DNA from: Halobacteriales archaeon QS_3_64_16
Lineage (GTDB): Archaea; Halobacteriota; Halobacteria; Halobacteriales; Halococcaceae
Assembly (NCBI GenBank): GCA_003021705.1
Contig: PXRJ01000063.1
Coordinates: 1 to 62,972 of the forward strand
Direction of reading: 5' to 3'
Length of the DNA: 62,972 nucleotides
The notes under the pieces: generated by a model
Told to the model about the DNA's origin: nothing
Database searches by the model: none
What the model saw: only the letters and a program-made list of their open reading frames with translations
Program-made: the position numbers and the translations under genes
Shown here: piece by piece, positions 45,906 to 54,154 of the stretch
Layout: the number at the start of each line of letters is the position of its first letter
How positions within the stretch are numbered: the first letter of the stretch is position 1

Positions 45906-46986
45906 GTGAGAGGCTTCGGCCGACCGGCGGACGCGCTCGAGTCCATCACCAAGCCCCTGGCGTGGTTCGCCGCCTCGCTCGCGGTCGTCGGCCTCGCGCT
46001 CTACCTCATCGGCATCGAGGAGATACTGCGAACGCTCGCGCGCGCCGACCCGCTCGACGTCGCGGGCGTGCCCGCGGTGGCACTCGTCACGATCACCGCC
46101 AGCGGGATCGGGCTTCGGATCGTCTTCGAGATCATGGGTACGTCGGTATCGACAGGGCGATCGATCGCGCTGTACGTGGCCTCGACGTTATTGGATGACG
46201 TGACGCCCTCCAGGCAGGTCGGCAGCGCACCGACCAGTGCGCTGCTCGTCGCCTATGCCGGCGACGCGCGCTACGAGATCGGCCTCGCCGCGGTTTTCGT
46301 CCTCAACTTCCTCGCCAATCTAGTCATGCTCGCCCTCGGCCTCGCGGGCATCGGGTTCCTGGCGCTGATGGCGACTACGAGACCGGGTATGGAAGCGGCG
46401 GGACCGGACTATGGACTATTGGCGGCGACGACCGTCGGCCTGATAGCACTGATCGTCGGCGAGATCGCAACGCTTTGGCGATACCGATCGACGGTCACCG
46501 ATGGACTCGTCGAGGGCTTGTTTGGAGTATCGCAGGCGGTCGGTCGAGCCGTGTCCCCTCTCGACGCACCCGACCGATCGGCGATCGCCGACCGCGTCGA
46601 GCGCTTCTGGGACTCGCTCGATCGTCTGAGTGGGGCGACGCACCGGGAAGCGACTGCCGTTCTCGTGCTGGTCGCGATCGCTCATGGGGCGAGCATCGCC
46701 GCGCTGTGGGTGGCCTTCCGAGCGGTCGGCGAGCCCGTCGGGCTCGCACTTCTGGTAGCGGTCGTCCCGACGGCCGTGGTCGCGGCCATCGCGCCGGTTC
46801 CAGGTGGTGCCGAGGGGAACGGAACTCGCACTGATCGCGTTGCTCACCGTCAGTACCTCCCTCGAGGCGGCGACGATCGGCGCTGCGGTCGTGCTCTGGC
46901 GAGCGGGGACCCACTGGCTGCGGACGCTTCTCGGCGGCGTCCTCACGGCGGGATTCGTCGCGTTCGGCCGCGGCGACGGCCAGTAG
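45906..46986 (+). pseudogene. Flippase-like membrane protein, frameshifted
   Basis: From GTG 45906 the frame encodes about 300 residues with six or seven membrane helices (PLAWFAASLAVVGLALYLIG, TLLDDVTPSRQVGSAPTSAL and APVPGGAEG near the end). At 46814-46820 it slips: the next frame gives the expected ending GTELALIALLTVSTSLEAAT, then VLWRAGTHWLRTLLGGVLTA, and stops at 46986. Deleting one A of GGGGAACGG restores APVPGGAEGTELALI. The layout (T/S-PS-R-G core and PGG-G-E motif) is that of the lysylphosphatidylglycerol synthase/flippase-like family (UPF0104), which moves lipids or glycolipids. As read, the protein would run into an Arg-rich nonsense tail to 47708. Either a pseudogene or a one-base sequence error. 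Confidence 0.8.
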
Positions 46987-47006
46987 GTCAGCGCGGCGGC
47001 TACCGG

Positions 47007-47492
47007 TCACATCGAAGCTTTCGAGTGCGTCATGAGAACCCCGCTGACGAGCATGAGAATCGCGAGGGCGACCATGCCGGCGTCCCAGCCGGTTCCGGCG
47101 GCCATACCGCCGCTCATCGCCGACTCGCCCGTCGTCGATCCCGCCATCCCATCGTTCATGTCCATTCCGCCGAGCAGGCTCGTCCCCACGAGCGCCTGGT
47201 TCAGCACCATCACTATCGAATAACCGATCATCAGCGGGCCGCTCGCGTTTCCGAGACGACCGGCGAGCGGTGTCAGCAGGGCGATGCCGTGTCCGACGAC
47301 GAGAAGGCCGAGCAGGACCATCACCCCCCCGCCGAGCGTCGCCATGCCCTCACCGGTTCCCATGCCCGACCCCATCGCCATCCCCGTCCCCATTCCGACG
47401 CCGGTCGTCGCGGAGAACAGCGAGTAGCCCCCGGAGACGAGCGCGATCGCCGCTCCGTAGGCTCGCACCGTCGGGTCACCGTCCCCGGTCAT
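47007..47492 (-). CDS. Methionine/glycine-rich membrane protein
   Basis: Protein of 161 residues with four membrane helices (TVRAYGAAIALVSGGYSLFS; GGGVMVLLGLLVVGHGIALL; GPLMIGYSIVMVLNQALVGT; AGMVALAILMLVSGVLMTH). Two loops on the same side are loaded with Met and Gly: VGMGTGMAMGSGMGTGEGMA (about 32-51) and LLGGMDMNDGMAGS...MSGGMAAG. Met-rich clusters of this type bind copper(I) or silver in periplasmic and membrane transport proteins, so a copper role is possible, but no family is recognised and no copper genes flank it. The same pattern may just be a low-complexity halophile loop. Convergent with the broken flippase-like gene, 20 bases between stops. Confidence 0.7.
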   Translation of the reverse strand: MTGDGDPTVRAYGAAIALVSGGYSLFSATTGVGMGTGMAMGSGMGTGEGMATLGGGVMVLLGLLVVGHGIALLTPLAGRLGNASGPLMIGYSIVMVLNQALVGTSLLGGMDMNDGMAGSTTGESAMSGGMAAGTGWDAGMVALAILMLVSGVLMTHSKASM

Positions 47493-47656
47493 CTCCGTTC
47501 CTCCCTGCGTGCAGTCGTCGATCGGTCGGGGGCTTGCGGTTTACCCTGTTCCGTTCGGTTGTCGGTGTTTCGAGGTCCTACCCCTCGGAACGAGTGGCCC
47601 ATACGCTCGCTAGGGGAGCGTCGTTTATCCTGGTTTCCGCTCGGAAGGCAAACCTC

Positions 47657-48769
47657 TCACCCCGGTCGACGTTCGGGATCGAAAACAATCGGCGATTCGA
47701 ACCGATAGTCCCAATCGATGCCCGCTCGTTCGATCGGGGCAGCGAACCGACCGCTTCGGTACAGTAGGTAGTTCCCGAACAGCAACCCTACGAGTACGGC
47801 TTCGAGACCGTATAGCACGACGCCGAACAGCCCGTGGTTCGTACCTTGAACTACCCAGACGGCGATTTGTATCGCGACGACGATAGTTCCATAGAGGAAG
47901 ATCCGCCGCCTGGAGATGTCCATTATAAATAACAGCGCACCGCCGAAGAAGCCGGTCGCGCCCAGAACGGCGGTGAGATGCCCCAGCCCGACGCCGTGAT
48001 AGCCTTGAGCGAGGCCGACGAGCAGCGTTAGCAGGACTGCTGCGAGCGCGATCGGTCGAAACCGATCGCCGGCGTCTTCACGGGTTATGGCCTGTAGATC
48101 GAGCTCGAGGTAGTGTCGGGTCATCCCGAACAACCCTTGCTCGGCGACCCGGCGTCCGGAGGGCCGAACGAGTGTTTCGGGATAGTAGCCCGTCTCCCCG
48201 ACGGCGGCGAGACGGCGACTGAAAACCTTGTCCTCGTTCGGGAGATTTCGATAGCCCCCAGCCGCTTCGTAGGCCTCGCGGTGAACGAAGGTATTGAATC
48301 CTGGGAGAACCGGTCGATCCGACCGGAGAAAGAGATGGTTGTGGATGAACTGGGGCACTATTGCCCGGCGTGAACCCGTTAGCTCACATCGGGAGGACGC
48401 CACGATCAGTTCTTCCTCGCGGACGAACTCGTACATCGCCTCGAGGTAGGTCGGCTCGATCTCGGTGTCGGCGTCGATGAAGGCGTACCACTCACCGCGG
48501 GCGCACTCGACTCCCTGGTGGCGGGCCGCGCCGATACCCGATCCCTCCTGGCCGATCACGATCGCCCCGGCGGCTGCCGCGATCGATCGCGTACCGTCCT
48601 CGCTGCCGCCGTCGATGACGATCGTCTCGTAGGGGATTTGGGTGTCGAGATCACGGATCCCACGGAGCGTCTCGGGAAGGAGGGCCGCCTCGTCGTAGGC
48701 AGGGACGAGAAAAGAGATCACTGACTCGTCGGCGTTCGATAGCTCCGATCCGATCGGCGAACCGCTCAC
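47657..48769 (-). CDS. Family 2 glycosyltransferase with membrane domain
   Basis: Protein of 370 residues from GTG 48769. The GT-A domain starts VISFLVPAYDEAALLPETLR and has ETIVIDGGSEDGT, the metal-binding DxD as AFIDADTEIEP, and the acceptor region GFNTFVHREAYEAAGGYRNL with the EDKVFSRR catalytic-base segment. About four membrane helices follow (ALAAVLLTLLVGLAQG and onwards). Such enzymes transfer a sugar from a nucleotide or dolichol carrier to a lipid or surface glycan. It lies near the broken flippase-like gene, a plausible partner in making a glycolipid. The longer upstream frame is antisense to the DUF gene and is rejected. Confidence 0.88.
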   Translation of the reverse strand: MSGSPIGSELSNADESVISFLVPAYDEAALLPETLRGIRDLDTQIPYETIVIDGGSEDGTRSIAAAAGAIVIGQEGSGIGAARHQGVECARGEWYAFIDADTEIEPTYLEAMYEFVREEELIVASSRCELTGSRRAIVPQFIHNHLFLRSDRPVLPGFNTFVHREAYEAAGGYRNLPNEDKVFSRRLAAVGETGYYPETLVRPSGRRVAEQGLFGMTRHYLELDLQAITREDAGDRFRPIALAAVLLTLLVGLAQGYHGVGLGHLTAVLGATGFFGGALLFIMDISRRRIFLYGTIVVAIQIAVWVVQGTNHGLFGVVLYGLEAVLVGLLFGNYLLYRSGRFAAPIERAGIDWDYRFESPIVFDPERRPG

Positions 48770-48923
48770 GGAAGGTCTGGTAGCCTGAGGGTGAAACCGG
48801 GCTTGCTTGCAGGTGCGCCTCCCGGGATCGTGGTCGGTTTCAGTGAGCCAAACTCGTAGCGGGGGTTCGTCGGGGAGTTCGCTACCCGAATCGCTTACTT
48901 CACTGGGCGATCGAGCATCGCTC

Positions 48924-50045
48924 GTGAGGCGATCGGGAGCCGGGGACTCGGAGTTCGTCTTCGAGCTACGGGTCTGTGCGTGGGCCGAACGGAACTGGCC
49001 GCCCGCTGGCGACCTCGATTCCGATACTGTCGTCCTCGTCGCCCGACAGCTCGGCACGCGCTCGCGGCGCTGGGATACGATCGTGATCGAAGCCGACCGC
49101 GCCGAACTCGAACAGCGGGCCCGCTTCGGGCCGGACCGGCTCGATAGCGATCTGTTACACGTTCTCCGCGACGCACCCACCGAGTGGGCCTACTATCGTG
49201 AGGCCCTGCCCGATCCGGGCTACCCGTGGCGGTACGTCCGGGAGGCCATCCACCGGGCGGCCGATCGGGGGATCCTCGAAACCAGAAAGCGAGGGAACCG
49301 GATCGAGATCAGACGGCGATGGCCCTACCCCGAATGGGCGAAGCGGGTAATCGCGATCGAGAACAAGCCCGATCTCGACGCGGGCGCGGCGCGTGTGCTC
49401 TCCGAGCAGCTACAACACGACGTCGCCCTCGCCCTCGCCGACGAGGTCTGGGTCGCGACGCGAGCGACCGACGAGCGACTCGAACCGATCCTCTTCGAGA
49501 CCATCCCAACCGAAGCCGGCGTGCTCGCGGTCTCGGAGGAAGAGATCGAGGTGCTCTGGCATCCCCGACGGCTCGCGGTCGAGGATCCGGGCACCGAAAT
49601 CACGGAGCGTCCCACCGGGAGGCAGGCGGATCGCTCGGCTGCCTGCTTCGAGTATACCGAGCCAGCGACGAAACGGGAGACGCGCCGGGCGGTAGCCGAG
49701 CGAGCCTACGAGCGCGGGTGGCGCGCCTACGTCGAGTCGATGCGCCCCGATTGCAGACACTTCTCGCTGCGTCGCGATCAGGGGAGAGGCGACGCACGGG
49801 AGAACAGTGGGATGGATGCCGAGGCAGCGATCACGACCGAGTCGGGTGCTCCGCTCCCGTACTGTGAGGCGAAAGACAGACACCAGAGCGGCGCGGAGTG
49901 CAGTAGCTCCTGTCCCGAGTTCGAACCCGAGCCACCGACCTGGCGGTCAGGAGGGTGGCCGATCGAGGGTGGCCCAGGAGCAGCGGTGAAACGACTCTTG
50001 GCCGAGCGCCGACAACGGCGACGACCGGGACTCGATCGGTCGTAG
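48924..50045 (+). CDS. Haloarchaeal protein with nuclease-like ENK motif
   Basis: Protein of about 373 residues; start GTG 48924 is chosen because the preceding frame is Ser-rich shadow (an ATG at 48807 is possible). Conserved-looking blocks are FVFELRVCAWAERNWPP, RRWDTIVIEADRAELEQRA, DLLHVLRDAPTEWAYYREAL, then ILETRKRGNRIEIRRRWPYP and RVIAIENKPDLDAGAARVL. I recognise this as a haloarchaeal DUF family (DUF5787 in my memory). The IAIENKPDLD strand resembles the (E)xK half-site of PD-(D/E)xK nucleases, so a nuclease fold is possible. A C-terminal tail has several Cys/His (CRHFSL, CEAKDRHQSGAEC, CPEFEPE) like a metal knot. Divergent from the glycosyltransferase. Confidence 0.7.
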   Translation: MRRSGAGDSEFVFELRVCAWAERNWPPAGDLDSDTVVLVARQLGTRSRRWDTIVIEADRAELEQRARFGPDRLDSDLLHVLRDAPTEWAYYREALPDPGYPWRYVREAIHRAADRGILETRKRGNRIEIRRRWPYPEWAKRVIAIENKPDLDAGAARVLSEQLQHDVALALADEVWVATRATDERLEPILFETIPTEAGVLAVSEEEIEVLWHPRRLAVEDPGTEITERPTGRQADRSAACFEYTEPATKRETRRAVAERAYERGWRAYVESMRPDCRHFSLRRDQGRGDARENSGMDAEAAITTESGAPLPYCEAKDRHQSGAECSSSCPEFEPEPPTWRSGGWPIEGGPGAAVKRLLAERRQRRRPGLDRS

Positions 50046-50149
50046 CCCTTCGTAGCTGAGCAACATCGGCGACCGAATCCATCACCGCGGGACCCGAAGA
50101 ACCGACCCGAACCGGATGAGCCATTCCCCTGCGCCCGGAGAACCCGACG

Positions 50150-51577
50150 ATGAGCGAGGACGAATCGTCGGCGGTCACGACCCATCCGGCCTTGACCGAA
50201 CGGGCACGGGACCGAACGGCACCGCTTACCCGCGCGGATTTCGCCTTCGAGAATCGAATCGACGGCACGGACGCGGGAATCGAACCCGGAACGTCCTGTA
50301 GTGAGGCCATCGAAGCCGTCTTCGAACGTGGCGAGAGCATCGCTCTCATTCTCGATACCGGCACCTACCGCATCGAGACGCCGATCGTCCTCGAAGAAGC
50401 GCGATCGGTCGGCTTGCTGGCGAAGCCGGGTGCGGAGGTGCGCTTCGAGGTGCCGAAAGGATACGACAGAGCACTGCTGTCGATCCGTGCAGTCGAGCAC
50501 GCGCTGCTCGCAGGTATCGATATCGACCAGCGCGCGGCGGATGCCCACCCGAAAATCGGAATCAGTGTCGAGCAGTCGTTCCTGGTCGAGGACTTAGAGA
50601 GACGGGACGTCGGCGACAGTGCCGACAGCGGATCGCGAATGCCTCTGTGTGTCGAACGCGAGAACGGGATCGGCGTGCTTCGGGGGGTGCGGGCTGCCGA
50701 GGGCTCTGCCTTCCCCGCCGATCGCGCCGCCGAAAGCCGGCGACCGGCAACGTGGATCGGTCCCGAGAGCCGAGGGACGATCTACTTCGAGGACTGCCAT
50801 CTCGAGGAACACAACGCTCATGCGATCTACGCCGCGGCCACGCCCAGCCCGATCAAGGTTCTGCGGGGTGTCTACCGGAACAACGACAACTCACAGATCC
50901 GCTTCTGTGGACCGGAGTGTGAGGTAGACGGCGCGCTGATCGAACTCGACACCGAGAAGTGCTCGCACGCCGATCACGAGGACTACCGGCAGACGCGGGG
51001 ACTCTTCAACGAACAGAAGAAAGTGCCCAGGACTGGTGGGTGCGTCCGCGATACGACGATTCGCGTCGCCGCCCACCGGAACCCGGTCGGCGGGTACGTC
51101 GCGTACGGTACGGGGGGCGGGATGACCATCGAGGGCTGTGAGTTCGAAATCGACTGTGAGGGCTGTCCGGCGATCACCGTCGACGCCCCCAGCGAGCACT
51201 GGGGCCACCCGCCGGCCCCCGAACCCCGGGCGATCGAGGTCCTCGATTCCAGGGTGTGGGGCACCGCACGGAGCGGAACGGCGATCCGGATCGCGGGACG
51301 ACCGGGCTCGCGGGTCGAGCGCTGTTGTATTGCCGGGCAGGGTGATCGGTGTGGCATCGATCTCGATGCGGGTGCAGTGCGTGGGACGACCTTCGATCTC
51401 GAAGCGGAAGAGGTAGTGGATGCAGCCGAGATCGACGCGATCCGACGCGGGTCCTGTACCGACTTCTTCGAGGATCGACGATCGACCGGTGACCAGCCGC
51501 CGGACTCGAAGGAAGGAGACGAAGGGGACGAGCAGGGGGTGTTGCGAGCTTTAATCGAGCGCTTCGACCTCGATTGA
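50150..51577 (+). CDS. Right-handed parallel beta-helix protein
   Basis: Protein of 475 residues made of beta-helix coils: repeated short strands such as GVLRGVRAAEG, GTIYFEDCHLEEHNAHAIYA, IKVLRGVYRNNDNSQIRFCG, TIEGCEFEIDCEGCPAITVD and AIEVLDSRVWGTARSGTAIR. The N-terminus has DTGTYRIETPIVLEEARSVG, the pectate-lyase-like first coil. No Sec or Tat signal is visible, so it may be intracellular, unusual for this fold, and it is rich in Cys (about 14). Candidate roles include sugar cleavage or isomerisation and adhesion; no catalytic residues are certain. Its 3' end overlaps the next convergent gene by 27 bases. Confidence 0.75.
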   Translation: MSEDESSAVTTHPALTERARDRTAPLTRADFAFENRIDGTDAGIEPGTSCSEAIEAVFERGESIALILDTGTYRIETPIVLEEARSVGLLAKPGAEVRFEVPKGYDRALLSIRAVEHALLAGIDIDQRAADAHPKIGISVEQSFLVEDLERRDVGDSADSGSRMPLCVERENGIGVLRGVRAAEGSAFPADRAAESRRPATWIGPESRGTIYFEDCHLEEHNAHAIYAAATPSPIKVLRGVYRNNDNSQIRFCGPECEVDGALIELDTEKCSHADHEDYRQTRGLFNEQKKVPRTGGCVRDTTIRVAAHRNPVGGYVAYGTGGGMTIEGCEFEIDCEGCPAITVDAPSEHWGHPPAPEPRAIEVLDSRVWGTARSGTAIRIAGRPGSRVERCCIAGQGDRCGIDLDAGAVRGTTFDLEAEEVVDAAEIDAIRRGSCTDFFEDRRSTGDQPPDSKEGDEGDEQGVLRALIERFDLD

Positions 51578-52066
51578 ATCGCGCTCGACCGCGAGCCGGA
51601 AGGTCGGGACGGTGCGCCCGATGACCTCGACCACGCCCTTGCGTTCGAGGCTGCGAAGCGCCGAGCGAACGCTGTCGGCATCGAGGTCCTCGTTCTCGTC
51701 CCCGCTGGTATCGCTACCGCTGCCCTCGCTTCCCTCGCGGATCGCGTGCAGCGCCGAGACGACGCTTACCGACTCCTCGTCGGGTCCGGGAAGCACCGCG
51801 AGCGCCCGACGCTGGAGCGGGGGTAATTGAAGCACCGTTTGCCCGTCCTCGCCGGTCGGAGCATCGACCAGTTCGGCCGCCTCGGGGGTTGCGCGGATGA
51901 GGCTGTTCTCGTCGCGATAGTAGTACTCCGAGAGTTCGGCTTCGAGGTAGCTATGGACTTCCTTGCCGCTCTCCAGGTCCCATCGGTCCTGGAGTTCGCC
52001 GTTCTTGGTGGGCTGGAGGGCCACGACGTCGGCGAGGCGATCGTGGGCTTGTTCGGAGAGGCTCAT
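51551..52066 (-). CDS. Haloarchaeal winged-helix-like DUF protein
   Basis: Protein of 171 residues from ATG 52066 (MSLSEQAHDRLADVVALQPT). Its first part, LQPTKNGELQDRWDLESGKE followed by VHSYLEAELSEYYYRDENSL, is a pattern I recognise as a DUF restricted to haloarchaea (DUF5797 in my memory). The C-terminal part (SVRSALRSLERKGVVEVIGR, TVPTFRL) looks like a winged helix, so it may be a transcription regulator. An acidic linker (SEGSGSDTSGDENEDLDA) separates the two. Divergent from the crotonase gene (about 180 bases). Confidence 0.72.
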   Translation of the reverse strand: MSLSEQAHDRLADVVALQPTKNGELQDRWDLESGKEVHSYLEAELSEYYYRDENSLIRATPEAAELVDAPTGEDGQTVLQLPPLQRRALAVLPGPDEESVSVVSALHAIREGSEGSGSDTSGDENEDLDADSVRSALRSLERKGVVEVIGRTVPTFRLAVERDSIEVEALD

Positions 52067-52218
52067 AGCGGATCGAGTGGACCTGAGCGCCATATCGGTT
52101 CTGAAACGTGTCGTCGTACCTGGGATCACGTCGATGGTACTTCGTCGCTCGATCGGTGTCGATCGTGGCTCGATACGAGCGCGTACCGAGGGACCGACGC
52201 CAGCTTCGGAGACGAAGG

Positions 52219-52226
52219 ATTATACC
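52219..52226 (+). promoter_or_regulatory. TATA box for the crotonase gene
   Basis: ATTATACC centred about 26 bases before ATG 52249, which selects that start within a longer open frame. Confidence 0.55.
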
Positions 52227-52248
52227 GGGGCCGGGCGTCGGCGGGCGT

Positions 52249-53022
52249 ATGTCCGATACCGTAGAAATCGACGCGAGCGAGGGCGTCACCACGATCACCG
52301 TCTCCCGGCCCGATCGGCTGAACGCACTGAATACCGAGACCCTCCAAGCCCTGGAGGAGACGCTACGGGAGGCCCGTGACGAGTACGAATCGAGGGTCCT
52401 CGTGCTCACTGGGGCAGGCGAGGACGCCTTCGTCGCTGGAGCGGATATCGAATACATGAGCCAGCTCTCCGTCGAGGAGGCCCAGGGGTACGCCGAACTC
52501 GGCCACCGGGTCACCGACGCGATCGAACGCTTCTCGGCACCGGTGATCGCTGCCGTGAATGGCTATGCCTTCGGCGGCGGCTGTGAACTCGCGCTCGCCG
52601 CCGACCTCCGGGTCGCCTCCGAGCGGGCGGTCATCGGCCAGACCGAGATCGGCTTGGGGATCGTCCCCGGGTGGGGTGGCACGCAGCGACTCTCCCGTAT
52701 CGTCGGCGACGAACAGGCCCGGCGGCTGGTCTTTTTCGCCGAGCGGATCGACGCCCAGGACGCCCATGCCCAGGGACTGGTCGGGGAGATCGTCGCCCAC
52801 GACGAACTCGACCATCGGGTCGGGACGATGGCAAGTGAACTGGCCGAGAAACCCAAGTTCGCGCTCCGGAGCGCGAAGGAAGCGCTCAACCAGGTCCACG
52901 AGTCCCACCTCACCGCGGGCCTACGCTACGAGCGGCGGCTCTGGAGCGGCCTGTTCGGGACCGACGACCAGCGCGAGGGCATGACCGCCTTCGTTGAGGA
53001 CCGCGAACCGAACTTCGAGTGA
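52249..53022 (+). CDS. Enoyl-CoA hydratase/isomerase family protein
   Basis: Crotonase-fold protein of 257 residues. The oxyanion-hole segments are AFVAGADIEYM and GYAFGGGCELALAAD. Both catalytic glutamates of hydratases are present with the correct 20-residue spacing, Glu113 and Glu133 (QTEIGLGIVPGWGGTQRL). It therefore probably hydrates 2-enoyl-CoA in fatty-acid or amino-acid breakdown; a 3-hydroxybutyryl-CoA (crotonyl-CoA) hydratase role is common in haloarchaea. No thiolase or acyl-CoA dehydrogenase is adjacent. Promoter spacing indicates a leaderless mRNA. Confidence 0.93.
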   Translation: MSDTVEIDASEGVTTITVSRPDRLNALNTETLQALEETLREARDEYESRVLVLTGAGEDAFVAGADIEYMSQLSVEEAQGYAELGHRVTDAIERFSAPVIAAVNGYAFGGGCELALAADLRVASERAVIGQTEIGLGIVPGWGGTQRLSRIVGDEQARRLVFFAERIDAQDAHAQGLVGEIVAHDELDHRVGTMASELAEKPKFALRSAKEALNQVHESHLTAGLRYERRLWSGLFGTDDQREGMTAFVEDREPNFE

Positions 53023-53047
53023 GGTCTCGACCGGCGGTCGAGACCGG

Positions 53048-53767
53048 TCAGTCCCCGATCGGTGTTCCATCGGGACGTTTCGCCCCCTCGGAGTCGTGGA
53101 CGACGACCTCACCCGGCTCGGGATTTACGGGTTCGTAGTTCTCGCGCACGGCAATGGCTTCCCTTAGTTCCCGGATCGCTCGTTCTTTCAGCGCGCCGGC
53201 CAGTTCCTCGGCGTCGGCCCGCGAGATGTCCCGTCCCAGCCCCTCGCATTCGTGGGCCCGGACCTCCCCTCTCTGCTCTATGGCCCCGCCCATCGGCTGG
53301 CTCGTGCCGGCGAGTGCCACGCTGAAAGGATAGGTCCGGCAGATCAGGGGTCGGTCCTCGTGGGCGGTACAGGCTCCGACGCCTGTCTCGTCCTCAGCAT
53401 AGAACGTACAGTCCCCACAGCCATCGGTTTGTAGCCCCCATTCGAAGGTCTCACCCTCCGGGCCGTGCTCGCCCGGCTCGATCCCGTAGGGCATCGGGCG
53501 GGCGACGTCGCGCCAGTCATAATTACCCGTCTCTCGCAGGTGGCGCACCTCGTCGGGGAAGACCGTTGCCGTGTGTTCCTCAGCAGTGGGCTCACCGGCG
53601 CCGGCCTCGCTGTTCTGGCCGTTGGCGTCCCCACAACCGTCGTTTTCCGCGGCCTTACAACACGCCCCACAGCGGGTACACTCGAAGCCGATCGCCTCGA
53701 TCGAATCGGCGAGTTCGGTGGTGTCTAACTCCCGCGCTCGCTCGAGTTCGGCTTCGAGGCTCTCCAT
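53048..53767 (-). CDS. YkgJ-type cysteine cluster protein
   Basis: Protein of 239 residues. The YkgJ pattern is clear: FECTRCGACCKA (29-40), then after an acidic insert GCGDCTFYAEDETGVGACTA and EDRPLICRTYPFSVAL. The conserved cysteines probably hold a zinc or iron-sulfur site. Function of the family is unknown; it may chelate metal or act in redox chemistry. The insert (ENDGCGDANGQNSEAGAGEP) adds another Cys and is unusual. It ends 25 bases from the crotonase stop (convergent). Confidence 0.85.
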   Translation of the reverse strand: MESLEAELERARELDTTELADSIEAIGFECTRCGACCKAAENDGCGDANGQNSEAGAGEPTAEEHTATVFPDEVRHLRETGNYDWRDVARPMPYGIEPGEHGPEGETFEWGLQTDGCGDCTFYAEDETGVGACTAHEDRPLICRTYPFSVALAGTSQPMGGAIEQRGEVRAHECEGLGRDISRADAEELAGALKERAIRELREAIAVRENYEPVNPEPGEVVVHDSEGAKRPDGTPIGD

Positions 53768-54154
53768 ACTGCTCGAACGAACGCAGTGCCGAAAAGCGCG
53801 TCGTCGCTAGCACGGAACTGTTGTGGATTCAAAGAGCAGTCTCGTCTCGTGGACGCCGGCACAGAAGAGGTCAGCAGAAGATCGAAAGCCCCCGGCGCGC
53901 TTGACCGGCCGGGCCTCGCTGTGCTCCTCACTTCGGTCATTTCACTCCCTCGCTCCGGTGCTTACCTCCTCCGAGCCGGATCAAGCGGCCGGCCCTTTCA
54001 GTCCCACCCGCTCGGAATCTCGTCAGCAATCGCTCGAGTGACCGTCTCTAAGTTGACAGCAGGGAGTATGATGGATCAGTTCGAGTTAGGCACATGAGAC
54101 GACGAGGGACCGCGGTCCTCGGTCTGTTCGTCCTTCTCATTCAGCAAATATAAC
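53768..54154. other. 387-base gap between YkgJ and MBL genes
   Basis: Holds the long inverted repeat at 53884-53999. At 54094-54153 a 19-codon frame (MRRRGTAVLGLFVLLIQQI) looks like the signal or membrane start of a lost gene. Nothing else is recognised. Confidence 0.4.
53884..53999. repeat. Long imperfect inverted repeat
   Basis: Arms of about 25 bases, GAAAGCCCCCGGCGCGCTTG at the left (53884-53908) and its near reverse complement at the right (53976-53999, ending GGCCGGCCCTTTC), enclose about 67 bases with CTCACTTCGG / CACTCCCTCGCTCCGGTG. It could be a MITE-like or other haloarchaeal intergenic repeat. No target-site duplication is obvious. Confidence 0.5.

Noticed and set aside
46995-47708. 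Continuation of the flippase-like frame for 240 more codons
   Set aside because: Arg/His-rich nonsense antisense to the Met-rich membrane gene; the true ending lies in the other frame and stops at 46986.
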